Source: Aliirhizobium wenxiniae
GTDB lineage: Bacteria > Pseudomonadota > Alphaproteobacteria > Rhizobiales > Rhizobiaceae
Direction of reading: 5' to 3'
NCBI RefSeq assembly: GCF_019511445.1
Contig: NZ_JAEUAN010000002.1
Location: forward strand, 62,001 to 126,000
DNA: 64,000 bases
Of the stretch, positions 38,900 through 47,109 are shown piece after piece. The notes below the pieces were generated by a model. It was not told the origin of the DNA, searched no databases, and saw only the letters and a list, made by a program, of their open reading frames with translations. Position 1 is the first letter of the stretch; each line of letters begins with the position of its first letter. The position numbers and the translations under genes were made by a program.

Positions 38900-39060
38900 G
38901 GGTCAGTCCCTTCGAAATCTCAAAGCTCCGGCTGCGAACCGGAGGACAAAGGACGGATAAGAATGCGCTCGGGGCCAGTAGTTGGAGACACTGGTACCGT
39001 GAGCACGCTTTACCGCGCGATATGTAGACCAACGCCCTGCCACGAGCTTTGATCCGGCTT
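38900..39060 (-). ncRNA. speF_leader: Candidate speF-type leader RNA upstream of the decarboxylase
   Basis: An alphaproteobacterial speF motif is known upstream of ornithine decarboxylase genes; gene identity, strand and leader length fit here. Visible structure on the minus strand: hairpin CTCCGG-TTCGCAG-CCGGAG (38926-38944), 27 bp before the start codon, and a second stem CCAGT...ACTGG (38975-38994). I could not align it to the covariance model, so boundaries are approximate. Confidence 0.45.
38903..39043 (-). CDS. Possible 46-codon leader peptide of the decarboxylase gene
   Basis: A GTG-started frame within the leader ends with TGA only three bases before the decarboxylase ATG. It begins MAGRWSTYRAVKRAHG and is rich in Arg and aromatic residues. 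Its ribosome site is weak (GGA nine bases upstream). Enterobacterial speF genes have an ornithine-sensing leader peptide; whether this frame has any such role is speculation, and chance open frames of this size are common in GC-rich DNA. Confidence 0.25.
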   Translation of the reverse strand: MAGRWSTYRAVKRAHGTSVSNYWPRAHSYPSFVLRFAAGALRFRRD

Positions 39061-39445
39061 TGTCTGCCTTGGATTGGAGGGTTGTCCCTACCGCACTTCC
39101 GGCAATTCAGGTGTGCCTCTTCAGAATTGCAAGCTGATGGAAAGCTTGCAGAGACTAGAAAGGCCCGCACCGTCGTTGCTTCAGATGTCCTCGCATTTTC
39201 CGGTTGGCCGGAATAGCGACTGGAGGGGTTAGTTCCAGGTACCTTACCGATGACCTCACCTTAGAGATAAATCTCATTTCGAGGGTCGGCGGACACCCAT
39301 GGGCACGTGCGACTTTGGGCAAGCCGGGAGATAAGAATATTCGCCGTCATAATCAAGAGATTTTTTACGCTCGACCATATTTTTACATTGGTCCATAAAC
39401 ATCGAACGAAGCAGCCGCTTTCGTTCAATATTCAGGAGACAGGCC
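39061..39445. other. Intergenic region between decarboxylase leader and LysR gene
   Basis: About 385 bp presumably holding divergent promoters. Several short open frames occur here but none has a convincing start site or recognisable residues. No clear operator found. Confidence 0.45.
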
Positions 39446-40339
39446 TTGGACACCCTCACCCGCATGCGCGCCTTTATCGATGTGGTCGAAGCCGAGGGTT
39501 TTTCGGCAGCCGCGCGCCGTACTGGACGCTCCAAGGCGCTGCTCTCCAAATATGTTCGCGAGCTTGAGGATGATCTCGGCGCGCTGCTTCTGAACCGCAC
39601 GACGCGGCAGTTTTCACTGACGGAGGCAGGCCACACCTATTACCGAAGCGCTTCGGATATCCTGAAAGAGATCGACAACCTCGCCGACCTCGTGCGCGAA
39701 GGCAATGCGGACCTCAAGGGCCGCTTGCGCGTTTCCGTGCCGCGCACCTTCATCGATGCCGATGTCGGCCAGTCGCTGATCGATTTCGCCAAGGCGCATC
39801 CCGATGTTCAGTTGGAAATCGTCGCAGACGATCGGTTCGTCGATCTGATCGAGGAAAATTTCGATCTGGCGATCCGTATCACGCGGCTGGAAGATTCCGG
39901 CATGATCGCCAAGAAACTCAACGATTTTCGTGTCCATGCCGTCGCGACCGCAGATATCGTCGCGCAATACGGTCCGCTGGACCATCCGCAGCAATTGAGC
40001 GGCGTCCCCTTCATCATCGACACCAACACGCGCGGGCACAACAATATCCGTTTCGTCGAAAAGGACGGCTCGACTTTATCTGTCGGCGTATCGGGCCCGA
40101 TCGAGGTCAACAGCCCGCAGGCGACCTTGCGCGCCGCCCGCGCGGGCTTGGGCGTTGCAATCATCCCGGATTTCATAGCCAATGCATCTATCCAGTCCGG
40201 CGAACTGGTCACGCTTTTCGACGACTACATCATCAAGGACCGCGGCATCTATGCCGTCTACCCGCATCGCCGTTATCTTCCGGCCAAGGTCAGAAGCTTC
40301 GTCGATTTTCTCGCCAACTGGTTCCGCCAGGCGCGATGA
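39446..40339 (+). CDS. LysR-family transcriptional regulator
   Basis: A 297-residue LTTR. The N-terminal helix-turn-helix reads RMRAFIDVVEAEGFSAAARRTGRSKALLSKYVRELEDDLG; the effector domain follows from LRVSVPRTFIDADVGQSL. The start is TTG at 39446: it is preceded by AGGAGA seven bases upstream and begins the conserved MDTLTRM sequence, with no ATG nearby. Target unknown; it lies near the decarboxylase but 546 bp away, and is followed on the same strand by the DUF1007/NicO pair. Confidence 0.92.
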   Translation: MDTLTRMRAFIDVVEAEGFSAAARRTGRSKALLSKYVRELEDDLGALLLNRTTRQFSLTEAGHTYYRSASDILKEIDNLADLVREGNADLKGRLRVSVPRTFIDADVGQSLIDFAKAHPDVQLEIVADDRFVDLIEENFDLAIRITRLEDSGMIAKKLNDFRVHAVATADIVAQYGPLDHPQQLSGVPFIIDTNTRGHNNIRFVEKDGSTLSVGVSGPIEVNSPQATLRAARAGLGVAIIPDFIANASIQSGELVTLFDDYIIKDRGIYAVYPHRRYLPAKVRSFVDFLANWFRQAR

Positions 40340-40438
40340 CACAGTAATTGTGTAACACGTGAGTCGAAATTCCGTCCCATTTGAACGGCACAGCAGATCG
40401 CTCAAATCAGGCGGGGAAAATATAGGGCACCGGGCCGA

Positions 40439-41083
40439 ATGCGAAACAGACTTGCGATCATCACTGCCCTGTTGGCCCTTGCGCTGCCCCATGCAGCCGG
40501 CGCTCATCCTCACATATTCGTCGATTCGCGGCTGGAAGTGATCGGCGGCGCCGACGGCAACGTCCAGGAACTGCGCAATGTCTGGCGCTTTGACGAAGTC
40601 TTTTCATCCAGCGTGCTGCTGGACTTCGACAAGAACAGCGACCTGAAGCTCGATGAAGAGGAACTGGCGGAACTTGGTGAGACCATGCGCACGTCTCTGG
40701 GGGACTATCACTACTTCACCACCCTGACGGTGAATGGCGCACCGGTCGGCGTTCGGAAGCCGGACGTGATCCATGTCAGCCTCAACGAGGGCCAGATCCT
40801 GGTCTTTTTCGCCGTCAAGCCGGAAAAACCGATGCCGCTCAAGGGCCGGCTGACCTTTGGTGTCTACGACCCCACCATGTATACCGCGATTGATTTTCCG
40901 ACCGACAAGGATCTGGTCGCAGAAGGTCCGGCATTCGCGAAATGTCAGCACAAGGTCGTACGGCCGGATCCCGACGAGGTGCTGTCCCAGAACAGCTCCA
41001 CGCTGACCGACGCCTTCTTCAACGATCCGACCGGAACCGACATGTCCAAAATGTTCGCGACCCGTCTGGAGCTGACATGCTGA
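40439..41083 (+). CDS. DUF1007 periplasmic protein, partner of NicO transporter
   Basis: A 214-residue exported protein. Signal peptide MRNRLAIITALLALALPHAA precedes a mature N-terminus starting AHPHIFVDSRLEV; the HPH motif is a likely metal-binding end. An acidic stretch DFDKNSDLKLDEEELAEL resembles an EF-hand-like loop. DUF1007 genes commonly lie beside NicO/RcnA-type transporters, as here (7-bp overlap), suggesting a periplasmic metal-binding partner. Confidence 0.87.
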   Translation: MRNRLAIITALLALALPHAAGAHPHIFVDSRLEVIGGADGNVQELRNVWRFDEVFSSSVLLDFDKNSDLKLDEEELAELGETMRTSLGDYHYFTTLTVNGAPVGVRKPDVIHVSLNEGQILVFFAVKPEKPMPLKGRLTFGVYDPTMYTAIDFPTDKDLVAEGPAFAKCQHKVVRPDPDEVLSQNSSTLTDAFFNDPTGTDMSKMFATRLELTC

Positions 41084-42144
41084 AATCTTCAAGGCTCAAC
41101 ATAACGGCAACCTTCGTCGTTGCGGCCCTCGCCGGCCTGTATCTTGCAGGTGCTGCCCATGCCCAGTCACCTTTGGGCGTCGGCTCGGCAGAACCTTCCT
41201 TCTCCGTTGGCGGGCCGTTCGCTCCCTATCTCAGCTGGATCAATTATTATCAGCAATCCTTTTACCGTGCGTTGACCGGCGCGCTGAGAGCGATGCGGGA
41301 GGATCCTTCCGCATTGGCAGGTCTCATCGGCCTGTCTTTCGCCTATGGCGTATTCCACGCAGCCGGCCCTGGCCACGGCAAGGCGGTGATCTCCTCCTAT
41401 ATGATCGCCAACGAAGTGGAGCTTCGCCGCGGCGTCGCCATTTCATTTGTCTCGGCGCTTCTGCAGGGACTGGTCGCGATCCTTGTCGTCGGCGCAGCCT
41501 TCTTTGCCTTGCGCGGCTCGGGTATCACCATGACCAAGGCGACCTGGGCCATGGAAGTCGCAAGCTTTGCCATGGTTGCTGTGTTCGGCGCCTGGCTGCT
41601 GGTGAAAAAGCTTCGCTCCTTAAACGTTCGGGTCGTCCGGACATCCGAACCGGCAGCAGCAACCGCCATGCTGTTCGATGGCCCTGCCGCAAGCCGTAGC
41701 GCCACCGGCCTGAACTTCAAGGCCGTGGAAATCGACGAGCACGACTACGAGGGAGACGGTGACTATTGCGAGGCCTGCGGTATCAGCCACATGCCGGATC
41801 CGAAAATGCTGGACGGCAAGGACTTCAGCCTCAAGGAAGCCTGGTCGGCGATCATTGCGGTGGGCTTGCGCCCCTGCTCCGGCGCGATCCTGGTCATGAG
41901 CTTCTCACTGCTGAACAGTCTCTATCTTGGTGGCATTCTGTCGGTGCTGGCCATGTCGCTCGGCACGGCGATCACAGTGACGATCCTCGCATCGCTTGCT
42001 GTTGGTGCCAAGGATATCGCCCTCAAGGTTGCCGGCCCCGGTTCGAAGACCGGCCGACGCGTCGGCCATGCGATCGAGATTGCCGGCGCGCTCTTCGTCC
42101 TTCTGGTGGGCTTGTCGCTGCTCGGCGCATCCCTGCAGGCTTAG
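41077..42144 (+). CDS. Nickel/cobalt transporter, NicO/RcnA family
   Basis: A 355-residue membrane protein with an N-terminal signal-like segment and about six helices. Metal-site motifs are FHAAGPGHGKAVISSYM and GLRPCSGAILVMSFS. A cytosolic loop between the halves contains EHDYEGDGDYCEACGISHMP, with Cys, His and acidic residues that may bind metal. The family includes both importers and exporters of Ni/Co; direction cannot be read here. The ATG at 41077 overlaps DUF1007's end and its own frame upstream belongs to that gene. Confidence 0.9.
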   Translation: MLKSSRLNITATFVVAALAGLYLAGAAHAQSPLGVGSAEPSFSVGGPFAPYLSWINYYQQSFYRALTGALRAMREDPSALAGLIGLSFAYGVFHAAGPGHGKAVISSYMIANEVELRRGVAISFVSALLQGLVAILVVGAAFFALRGSGITMTKATWAMEVASFAMVAVFGAWLLVKKLRSLNVRVVRTSEPAAATAMLFDGPAASRSATGLNFKAVEIDEHDYEGDGDYCEACGISHMPDPKMLDGKDFSLKEAWSAIIAVGLRPCSGAILVMSFSLLNSLYLGGILSVLAMSLGTAITVTILASLAVGAKDIALKVAGPGSKTGRRVGHAIEIAGALFVLLVGLSLLGASLQA

Positions 42145-42160
42145 AGCCTTTCCGGGTTAA

Positions 42161-42182
42161 ATATCAGCGCCTGCGCTGATAT
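42161..42182. terminator. Hairpin overlapping the stop of the small membrane gene
   Basis: ATATCAGCG, loop CCTG, CGCTGATAT; perfect 9-bp stem. It lies 17 bp after the NicO stop and includes the minus-strand stop codon at 42164-42166. No U-run, so rho-independent action is uncertain. Confidence 0.4.
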
Positions 42183-42364
42183 CGTGCCCTCAGCCAGAAG
42201 ATCCAGAAGAAACCAAGCAACAGCACCGCACCGACCACGAAGGCAAGCACCGGCGAATACTGGCCGATCCAGAGCACCAGAGACGGCAGGAAATAAATGA
42301 CGACGACGGCGCCGATCATGATCAGCGCCGCGGCAACCACCTGCGATCTTGTCTCCGGCTTCAT
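42164..42364 (-). CDS. Small two-helix membrane protein
   Basis: A 66-residue protein with two membrane helices (VVAAALIMIGAVVVIYFLP, VLAFVVGAVLLLGFFWIFWL) and a basic end RARYQRRR. The ATG at 42364 is preceded by GAGAGGA. No recognised family. It follows the GNAT gene by 10 bp on the same strand and is presumably cotranscribed. Confidence 0.7.
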   Translation of the reverse strand: MKPETRSQVVAAALIMIGAVVVIYFLPSLVLWIGQYSPVLAFVVGAVLLLGFFWIFWLRARYQRRR

Positions 42365-42374
42365 GCTCATCCTC

Positions 42375-43058
42375 TCAAGCGCGGCCGATTTCGGCGCGAA
42401 TATCCTCCAGCCGCCGCTTCTGGCTGCCATCGGCATCGAAATTCTCCGGCGAGAGCCAAGCCTCGAATGCGGCCTTGATGACAGGCCACTCGCCATCGAT
42501 CATCGAGAACCAGGCAGTATCGCGATTTGCGCCGCGGGAGATGACGTGCTGCCGGAAGACGCCTTCGAATGTAAAACCATAACGAACGGCCGTTCTTTTG
42601 CTCGGCTCGTTTTCGTTGTGGCATTTCCATTCGTAGCGGCGATAGTCGAGATCCTCGAAGACATGCCTAGCCATGAGGTAATGCAATTCGGTCGCCATGG
42701 GCGAACGCTTCATCGCCTCGCCATGCGCAACCGAGCCCACTTCGACGACCCCATTTTTGGGATCAGGACGCATATAGCTCGCCATGCCGACAATCTTGCC
42801 GCTGGCGTTTTCACGCGCGACAAGCGTGATGAAGCTGAGATTGGCCTGCGCGCCTTCCAGCCAAGTTCCGAATTCGTCTGCCGTGGCATAGTTCTCGTTG
42901 GGGAAATACCGGATAAGATCGTTGATCCCCTCCCCGCCCAGAGCCTCCCACAGCGCTTCTAGATGCACATCGCGATCATAGGGCTCGAGAGTGACGAACC
43001 GTCCCTTCAAGGTGACGGGCTTGGGAGCTGCAACTTTGTAGGTTTTCAGATCGTGCAT
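42375..43058 (-). CDS. RimJ/RimL-type GNAT acetyltransferase
   Basis: A 227-residue acetyltransferase with the RimJ-like pattern: VTLKGRFVTLEPYDRDVHLEALWEAL, EVGSVAHGEAMKRSPMATELHYLMARHVFEDLDYRRYEWKCHNENEPSKR and GFTFEGVFRQHVISRGANRDT. The substrate may be a protein N-terminus or an amino acid or antibiotic; unknown. The start at 43058 fits the conserved region; the frame is open 40 codons further without support. Confidence 0.87.
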   Translation of the reverse strand: MHDLKTYKVAAPKPVTLKGRFVTLEPYDRDVHLEALWEALGGEGINDLIRYFPNENYATADEFGTWLEGAQANLSFITLVARENASGKIVGMASYMRPDPKNGVVEVGSVAHGEAMKRSPMATELHYLMARHVFEDLDYRRYEWKCHNENEPSKRTAVRYGFTFEGVFRQHVISRGANRDTAWFSMIDGEWPVIKAAFEAWLSPENFDADGSQKRRLEDIRAEIGRA

Positions 43059-43252
43059 CGGAATGGCCTTGTTTCGACATCCGACGATTAAGTCAGGGAC
43101 ATTGCAAAGGCAATGCCGCGCGCAGCCTTCGACATTGAACCAGCTTCCAGCGCTTATCTCCAATTTTTCATCAATCAATATTTGGCCGGGCGAGGATATT
43201 GTTGTTTCGCTAATATAGATTTAGATGAGGCGAAGATCTTGGGGTGCTGAAG

Positions 43253-43567
43253 ATGCCCGTAAACCTCCCGCAAAAACCTCGGATAGACCCTCGTCTGCTG
43301 ACCTTTCTTGGCCATATCGCCGAGAGTTCGTCAGGTCGCCTCTGTCTTTCTGACGATGAATACGAATTCTTGGAAGAAGAACCATTCTTTCAGGACGCCG
43401 CGCGCAACAAACTCATCAGCATCGATCACGGCGGAGAGTGGTCGACGGGAGCGGTAATCTCGATCACCCGCGAGGGACGAATGATGATTGGCTCACCCGA
43501 ACCCGAAAGCATCTGGAAAAAGCTCGAGGGACTGTTCCGACGTCGCATCGGCGGGGCCGACGGTTGA
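43253..43567 (+). CDS. Hypothetical protein, 104 residues
   Basis: A soluble, mixed-charge protein (LLTFLGHIAESSSGRLCLSD, then EYEFLEEEPFFQDAARNKL) with a C-terminal basic end LFRRRIGG. No family recognised. Either ATG at 43253 or GTG at 43244 may be the start. Codon use resembles the neighbours and a terminator follows, which supports a real gene. Confidence 0.6.
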   Translation: MPVNLPQKPRIDPRLLTFLGHIAESSSGRLCLSDDEYEFLEEEPFFQDAARNKLISIDHGGEWSTGAVISITREGRMMIGSPEPESIWKKLEGLFRRRIGGADG

Positions 43568-43570
43568 AAG

Positions 43571-43603
43571 AACAAGGGCCGGCTTTTCAGCCAGCCCTTG
43601 TTT
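43571..43603. terminator. Bidirectional terminator
   Basis: AACAAGGGC and GCCCTTGTT around a CTTTTCAG-containing loop, followed by TTTC; it separates the 104-residue gene from the converging small membrane gene. Confidence 0.75.
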
Positions 43604-43629
43604 TCACTACCTTTTTCCTTCGATCGCCT

Positions 43630-43893
43630 CTAGCCCGAGATCAGATCGCCTTCGCGCCACTGGGAAACGCCCCAGTTTCTGATCCGCATGCGCCGCGCAA
43701 CAAACCCACACAGCAATGGCGTAATCGCGAGGCTCGCCACGACTACCACAGGGATCAGGTATTTCGCCTGCTCGGCAAGCGCCGGCACGGAAAGCACGGG
43801 AATGACGCCGGCTCCGAAGAGCACGGCATTGATCATCAGCGCGCACATGACTTTCAGCCAGATATCGGTCGAAATCGTCTCGGTTTTCATCAT
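43630..43893 (-). CDS. Small two-helix membrane protein, 87 residues
   Basis: Two hydrophobic stretches (VMCALMINAVLFGAGVIPVLSVPAL, YLIPVVVVASLAITPLLCGFVA) are followed by a basic cytosolic tail. AAGGAGCGAGACG lies directly before the ATG at 43893. No recognised family; conservation would need checking. Confidence 0.68.
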   Translation of the reverse strand: MMKTETISTDIWLKVMCALMINAVLFGAGVIPVLSVPALAEQAKYLIPVVVVASLAITPLLCGFVARRMRIRNWGVSQWREGDLISG

Positions 43894-43980
43894 CGTCTCG
43901 CTCCTTTATCTGCCAACAAAAGCATCAGCAGAGGCGATTGTTCCGAGAAACCACAACCGATACGCGCTTTTCTGTTCTGT

Positions 43981-44718
43981 TCACACCGAAGGAGCAGCAA
44001 CCTTGGCCGACGACACCGTGGCGTCGATATGGTCGATCAATGCGTCCGGCAGGTTGAGACGGCCGGCGAGCATATCGAGATAACCGCGTTCCGCCCGCGT
44101 ATCAGGATCGATCGTCAGACGCGTCGCGGTATAGAGCTCGACCTTCTGCTCCTCGGTTCGAGCCGCTGCGACGAGATCGTCGATATCGACCGGGTTCGCC
44201 AGTTCCTCGGCAATGAACGCTTCGGCTTCAGCCCCCAGATCCACGGCATGGATCTTCTCCATGATATTGGCCCGCTCGCTCTGGTCGATATGGCCGTCCG
44301 CCTTGGCAGCGGCAATCATTGCCCTTACCAGCGTGAGCGCAAAATCATTGGAAAGCTGCGGGGATTCCAGGCTGAAGGCGGAATCTGGCGGCGGCAGCGC
44401 AATCGGCTGGGCCGCGGTCGGCTGCGGTTGCGGAGCGGCCTGCGGCGATTGCCCCGATTTGTAGTTCTTGTAGGCGAGATAACCAAGGCCCGCAACGGCA
44501 GCGATACCACCGATCGTGGCGGCGTTTCCGGCGAACTTGCGCCCGGTCTTGGTGCCGAGAATGGCGGCGGCAATACCGGCCGTCTTCAGCGGATTGTTTT
44601 TGGCGATGTCCGTCACCTGCCCGGCCCATCCCGAGGCGGATCCGGATTTGCCGCTTCCCGAGCGCCCGGGAACCTGTGACCCGAGGAACTGGTCGAGAAG
44701 CTTTTTCGCGTCGAACAT
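43981..44718 (-). CDS. DUF533 protein with TerB-like domain (YebE-like)
   Basis: A 245-residue protein. The N-terminus MFDAKKLLDQFLGSQVPG is followed by a Gly/Ser linker, a hydrophobic segment (AATIGGIAAVAGLGYLAYKNY) and a Pro/Gln-rich spacer. The C-terminal alpha-helical TerB-like domain follows (LVRAMIAAAKADGHIDQSERANIMEKI with acidic metal-binding residues, then TRLTIDPDTRAERGYLDMLAGRL). DUF533 proteins are inner-membrane anchored and of unknown function. A hairpin (44765-44789) lies before its start. Confidence 0.88.
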   Translation of the reverse strand: MFDAKKLLDQFLGSQVPGRSGSGKSGSASGWAGQVTDIAKNNPLKTAGIAAAILGTKTGRKFAGNAATIGGIAAVAGLGYLAYKNYKSGQSPQAAPQPQPTAAQPIALPPPDSAFSLESPQLSNDFALTLVRAMIAAAKADGHIDQSERANIMEKIHAVDLGAEAEAFIAEELANPVDIDDLVAAARTEEQKVELYTATRLTIDPDTRAERGYLDMLAGRLNLPDALIDHIDATVSSAKVAAPSV

Positions 44719-44764
44719 CGATATCTCCTATCGGTTGAATTTCGATTGGGAGATAGGAACGAAA

Positions 44765-44789
44765 ACGCGGGAAAACAATTTTCCCGCGT
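44765..44789 (-). terminator. Terminator of eda
   Basis: Perfect 11-bp arms ACGCGGGAAAA and TTTTCCCGCGT around CAA. On the minus strand the stem is followed by TTTCG, about 50 bp after the eda stop. Confidence 0.6.
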
Positions 44790-44838
44790 CATCGATAACG
44801 AAAATGTCAGAACGCCTCGCGGGGTTACCCCGCCAGCC

Positions 44839-45477
44839 TCAGGCTTTCAGTGCGAAGGCTTCGGAAGCGAGCTTGGTGATGCCGGCCCAGTCGCCTGCGG
44901 CAACCAGTTCCTTCGGAGCCACCCAGGAGCCACCGACGCAGACGACGTTCGGCAGCGATAGGTAGTCCTTGGCATTCTTGAGCGAGATGCCGCCGGTCGG
45001 GCAGAAGAAAGTACCTGCGAGCGGCGAAGACCATGCCTTCAGCATGGCGGCGCCACCAGCCTGTTCGGCAGGGAAGAACTTCATCACGTCATAACCGGCT
45101 TCGCGCAGCGTCATGACTTCGCTCGGCGTTGCCGTACCCGGCAGAAGCGGAACCGCAGAATCGTTGGCGGCGGAGATGACGCTGGGCGCTGCACCCGGCG
45201 AAACGATGAAGGTCGAGCCAGCCTTGACGGCAGCTTCGTAGTCCTTCGAGTTCAGGATGGTACCAGCACCGACATTTGCGCCTTCGACTTCAGCGGCAAC
45301 TGCCTTGATGGCATCAAGGGCTGCCGGCGTGCGCAAGGTGATCTCGATGGCGCGCAGGCCACCGGCGACGAGCGCCCTTGCCAGATCAACCGCCGATTTC
45401 GCGTCATCCACGATGAGCACCGGCACGACCGGCTGCAACTTGAGGATCGAAAGGACTTTCTCGGTTTTGCTAGCCAT
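44839..45477 (-). CDS. eda: 2-dehydro-3-deoxy-6-phosphogluconate aldolase (Entner-Doudoroff)
   Basis: A 212-residue class I aldolase cleaving KDPG to pyruvate and glyceraldehyde-3-phosphate. The Schiff-base Lys133 is in GYDVMKFFPAEQAGG, and Glu45 and Arg49 are in AIEITLRTPAA. The phosphate-binding GGIS and the LPGTATPSE segment are intact. The ATG at 45477 has GGGAGA upstream. Monocistronic, and divergent from the CYTH gene. Confidence 0.95.
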   Translation of the reverse strand: MASKTEKVLSILKLQPVVPVLIVDDAKSAVDLARALVAGGLRAIEITLRTPAALDAIKAVAAEVEGANVGAGTILNSKDYEAAVKAGSTFIVSPGAAPSVISAANDSAVPLLPGTATPSEVMTLREAGYDVMKFFPAEQAGGAAMLKAWSSPLAGTFFCPTGGISLKNAKDYLSLPNVVCVGGSWVAPKELVAAGDWAGITKLASEAFALKA

Positions 45478-45632
45478 GCACATTCTCCCTGAAACGATTG
45501 AAAATATCGCCCGGAAATAACCGTAGGCACCGTCATTGTCGAGAAAAAACCGGACGGTGCGACAGAACGCATTTTCCAATCGTCATGTTTGCACTAGGTT
45601 TCGGTCGATGTTCCAAGACAGGTGTAAATGAC

Positions 45633-46130
45633 ATGGCGAAGGAAATCGAGCGGAAGTACCTCGTAAAGACCGATGGTTGGCGCTCCGGTGCCTCCTCATC
45701 CTCCAGTTTCCTGCAGGCCTATGTCGCTTCCGGAAAGGATCGCTCGGTCCGCGTCCGCATCATGGATGACAAGAAGGCGAAACTGACGATCAAGATCGGA
45801 CGCAATCTCTTCGCCCGGGACGAATTCGAATATGACATACCTCTGGCCGATGCGCGTGAAATGGCAGAGCAGGCTCTCGGCGTCGTCCTCGAAAAGACAA
45901 GGTACTTCGTCCCCTACGAAGGCTACACCTGGGAAGTGGATGTCTATGCCGGCGCCTATGCCGGTTTGGTCGTGGCCGAAGTCGAGATCGCCAGCGAGAA
46001 GGAGCAGCCATTGCTTCCGACCTGGATCGGCAAGGAGATCACCGGCGACCGGCGCTATTCGAACGTCAACATGGCAATTGAAGACCTGAGCGAGGAACTC
46101 GTGCATGGCCTACCGTTTACGGCCGTCTGA
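45633..46130 (+). CDS. CYTH-domain phosphatase (inorganic triphosphatase-like)
   Basis: A 165-residue single CYTH domain. The signature ExExK is residues 4-8 in MAKEIERKYLVK; alternating charged barrel residues include RVRIMDDKKAKLTIKIGR and WEVDVYAGAYAGLVVAEVEIAS. CYTH enzymes hydrolyse tripolyphosphate or other triphosphates with divalent metal. The end overlaps the CHAD gene by 26 bp, so the two products probably act together. Confidence 0.92.
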   Translation: MAKEIERKYLVKTDGWRSGASSSSSFLQAYVASGKDRSVRVRIMDDKKAKLTIKIGRNLFARDEFEYDIPLADAREMAEQALGVVLEKTRYFVPYEGYTWEVDVYAGAYAGLVVAEVEIASEKEQPLLPTWIGKEITGDRRYSNVNMAIEDLSEELVHGLPFTAV

Positions 46131-47064
46131 GCCGTTCACCACCGAGTTCCGTTCCGTCGCCCGGAAACAGTTGTCGAAGGCGATCAGATATCTGCGAGAT
46201 CATCCCGATGGGCCGCACGAAGCCATTCACGATGCGCGCAAGCGCTTCAAGCGCGTCCGCTCCCTTTATCGCCTCATCCAGCCCGATGCTCCGGATTTCC
46301 GCAGCCAGGAGAATGCGCGCATACGCGATATCGCCCGGCAGCTTTCGTCCGTGCGCGATGCCACGGCGCTGGTCGAGACCGTAACCTATCTGACCGACTT
46401 CGCAGCCTCGCCCGAAGAAAGGACGGCGCTCGACAAGGCGCGAACAACGCTGACAGCGCGCAGGGATCGCATAGCCGAAGAAGAGCACGACCTGCCAGCC
46501 AAGATGGAGGCGGCGATCGAAGGCTGCGGGGCAGCGATCGAAGCCCTCGATGCCCTCAAACTCTCGGATAGGCCAAGCAAAACCGCCAGACATCTCGGCA
46601 AGGCCTGGAAGAAACAACTGGTGAAAGCTCATGCGGCACTCGCCGAATGCGAAAAGCATGGCGGGGCTGAGGCCTATCACGAACTGCGCAAGAGCGGTCA
46701 GGCCTACTGGATGCACCTGTCGCTGCTGCGTGATATCTGGCCCTCGGCCATGCTGGCGAAGCAGGGTGAATGCAAGAGGCTCGTCGATCTTCTGGGCCAT
46801 GAACACGATCTCTCAGTGCTGACCGAGCTGGCGGACAAGGAGCCGGATCTGTTCGGCAACGGCGACACGCTCGCTCGCCTGCTTGCGGCGATCATCAACC
46901 GCCAGCAGGCCCTCAGACGCGATGCCCTGGAGCAGGCGCGCGCACTCCTGTCAGAGAAGCCGAAGCAGGAAGCTTCCCTCATCGCACTTCTCTGGGAGAG
47001 GGCCGCCACCATAAGCACCGGCAAGCACCGCAAGCGAGAGGAAGAGCCTCGCAAGGCCGGATAA
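46105..47064 (+). CDS. CHAD-domain protein
   Basis: A 319-residue helical protein with the conserved histidines and basic residues of CHAD: HEAIHDARKRFKRVRSLYRL near the N-terminus and YHELRKSGQAYWMHLSLLRDIWP, LGHEHDLSVLTELAD later. CHAD domains bind polyphosphate and are commonly fused or adjacent to CYTH domains. The 26-bp overlap with the CYTH gene supports a joint role in polyphosphate or triphosphate metabolism. Confidence 0.92.
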   Translation: MAYRLRPSEPFTTEFRSVARKQLSKAIRYLRDHPDGPHEAIHDARKRFKRVRSLYRLIQPDAPDFRSQENARIRDIARQLSSVRDATALVETVTYLTDFAASPEERTALDKARTTLTARRDRIAEEEHDLPAKMEAAIEGCGAAIEALDALKLSDRPSKTARHLGKAWKKQLVKAHAALAECEKHGGAEAYHELRKSGQAYWMHLSLLRDIWPSAMLAKQGECKRLVDLLGHEHDLSVLTELADKEPDLFGNGDTLARLLAAIINRQQALRRDALEQARALLSEKPKQEASLIALLWERAATISTGKHRKREEEPRKAG

Positions 47065-47109
47065 AGAATCCGCGTTGCGTGCGACACGATAGCGCTGTAT
47101 TTGACGCCC

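Noticed and set aside
37646..39052. 468-codon plus-strand open frame opposite the decarboxylase
   Set aside because: Shadow frame; the minus strand has all decarboxylase catalytic residues.
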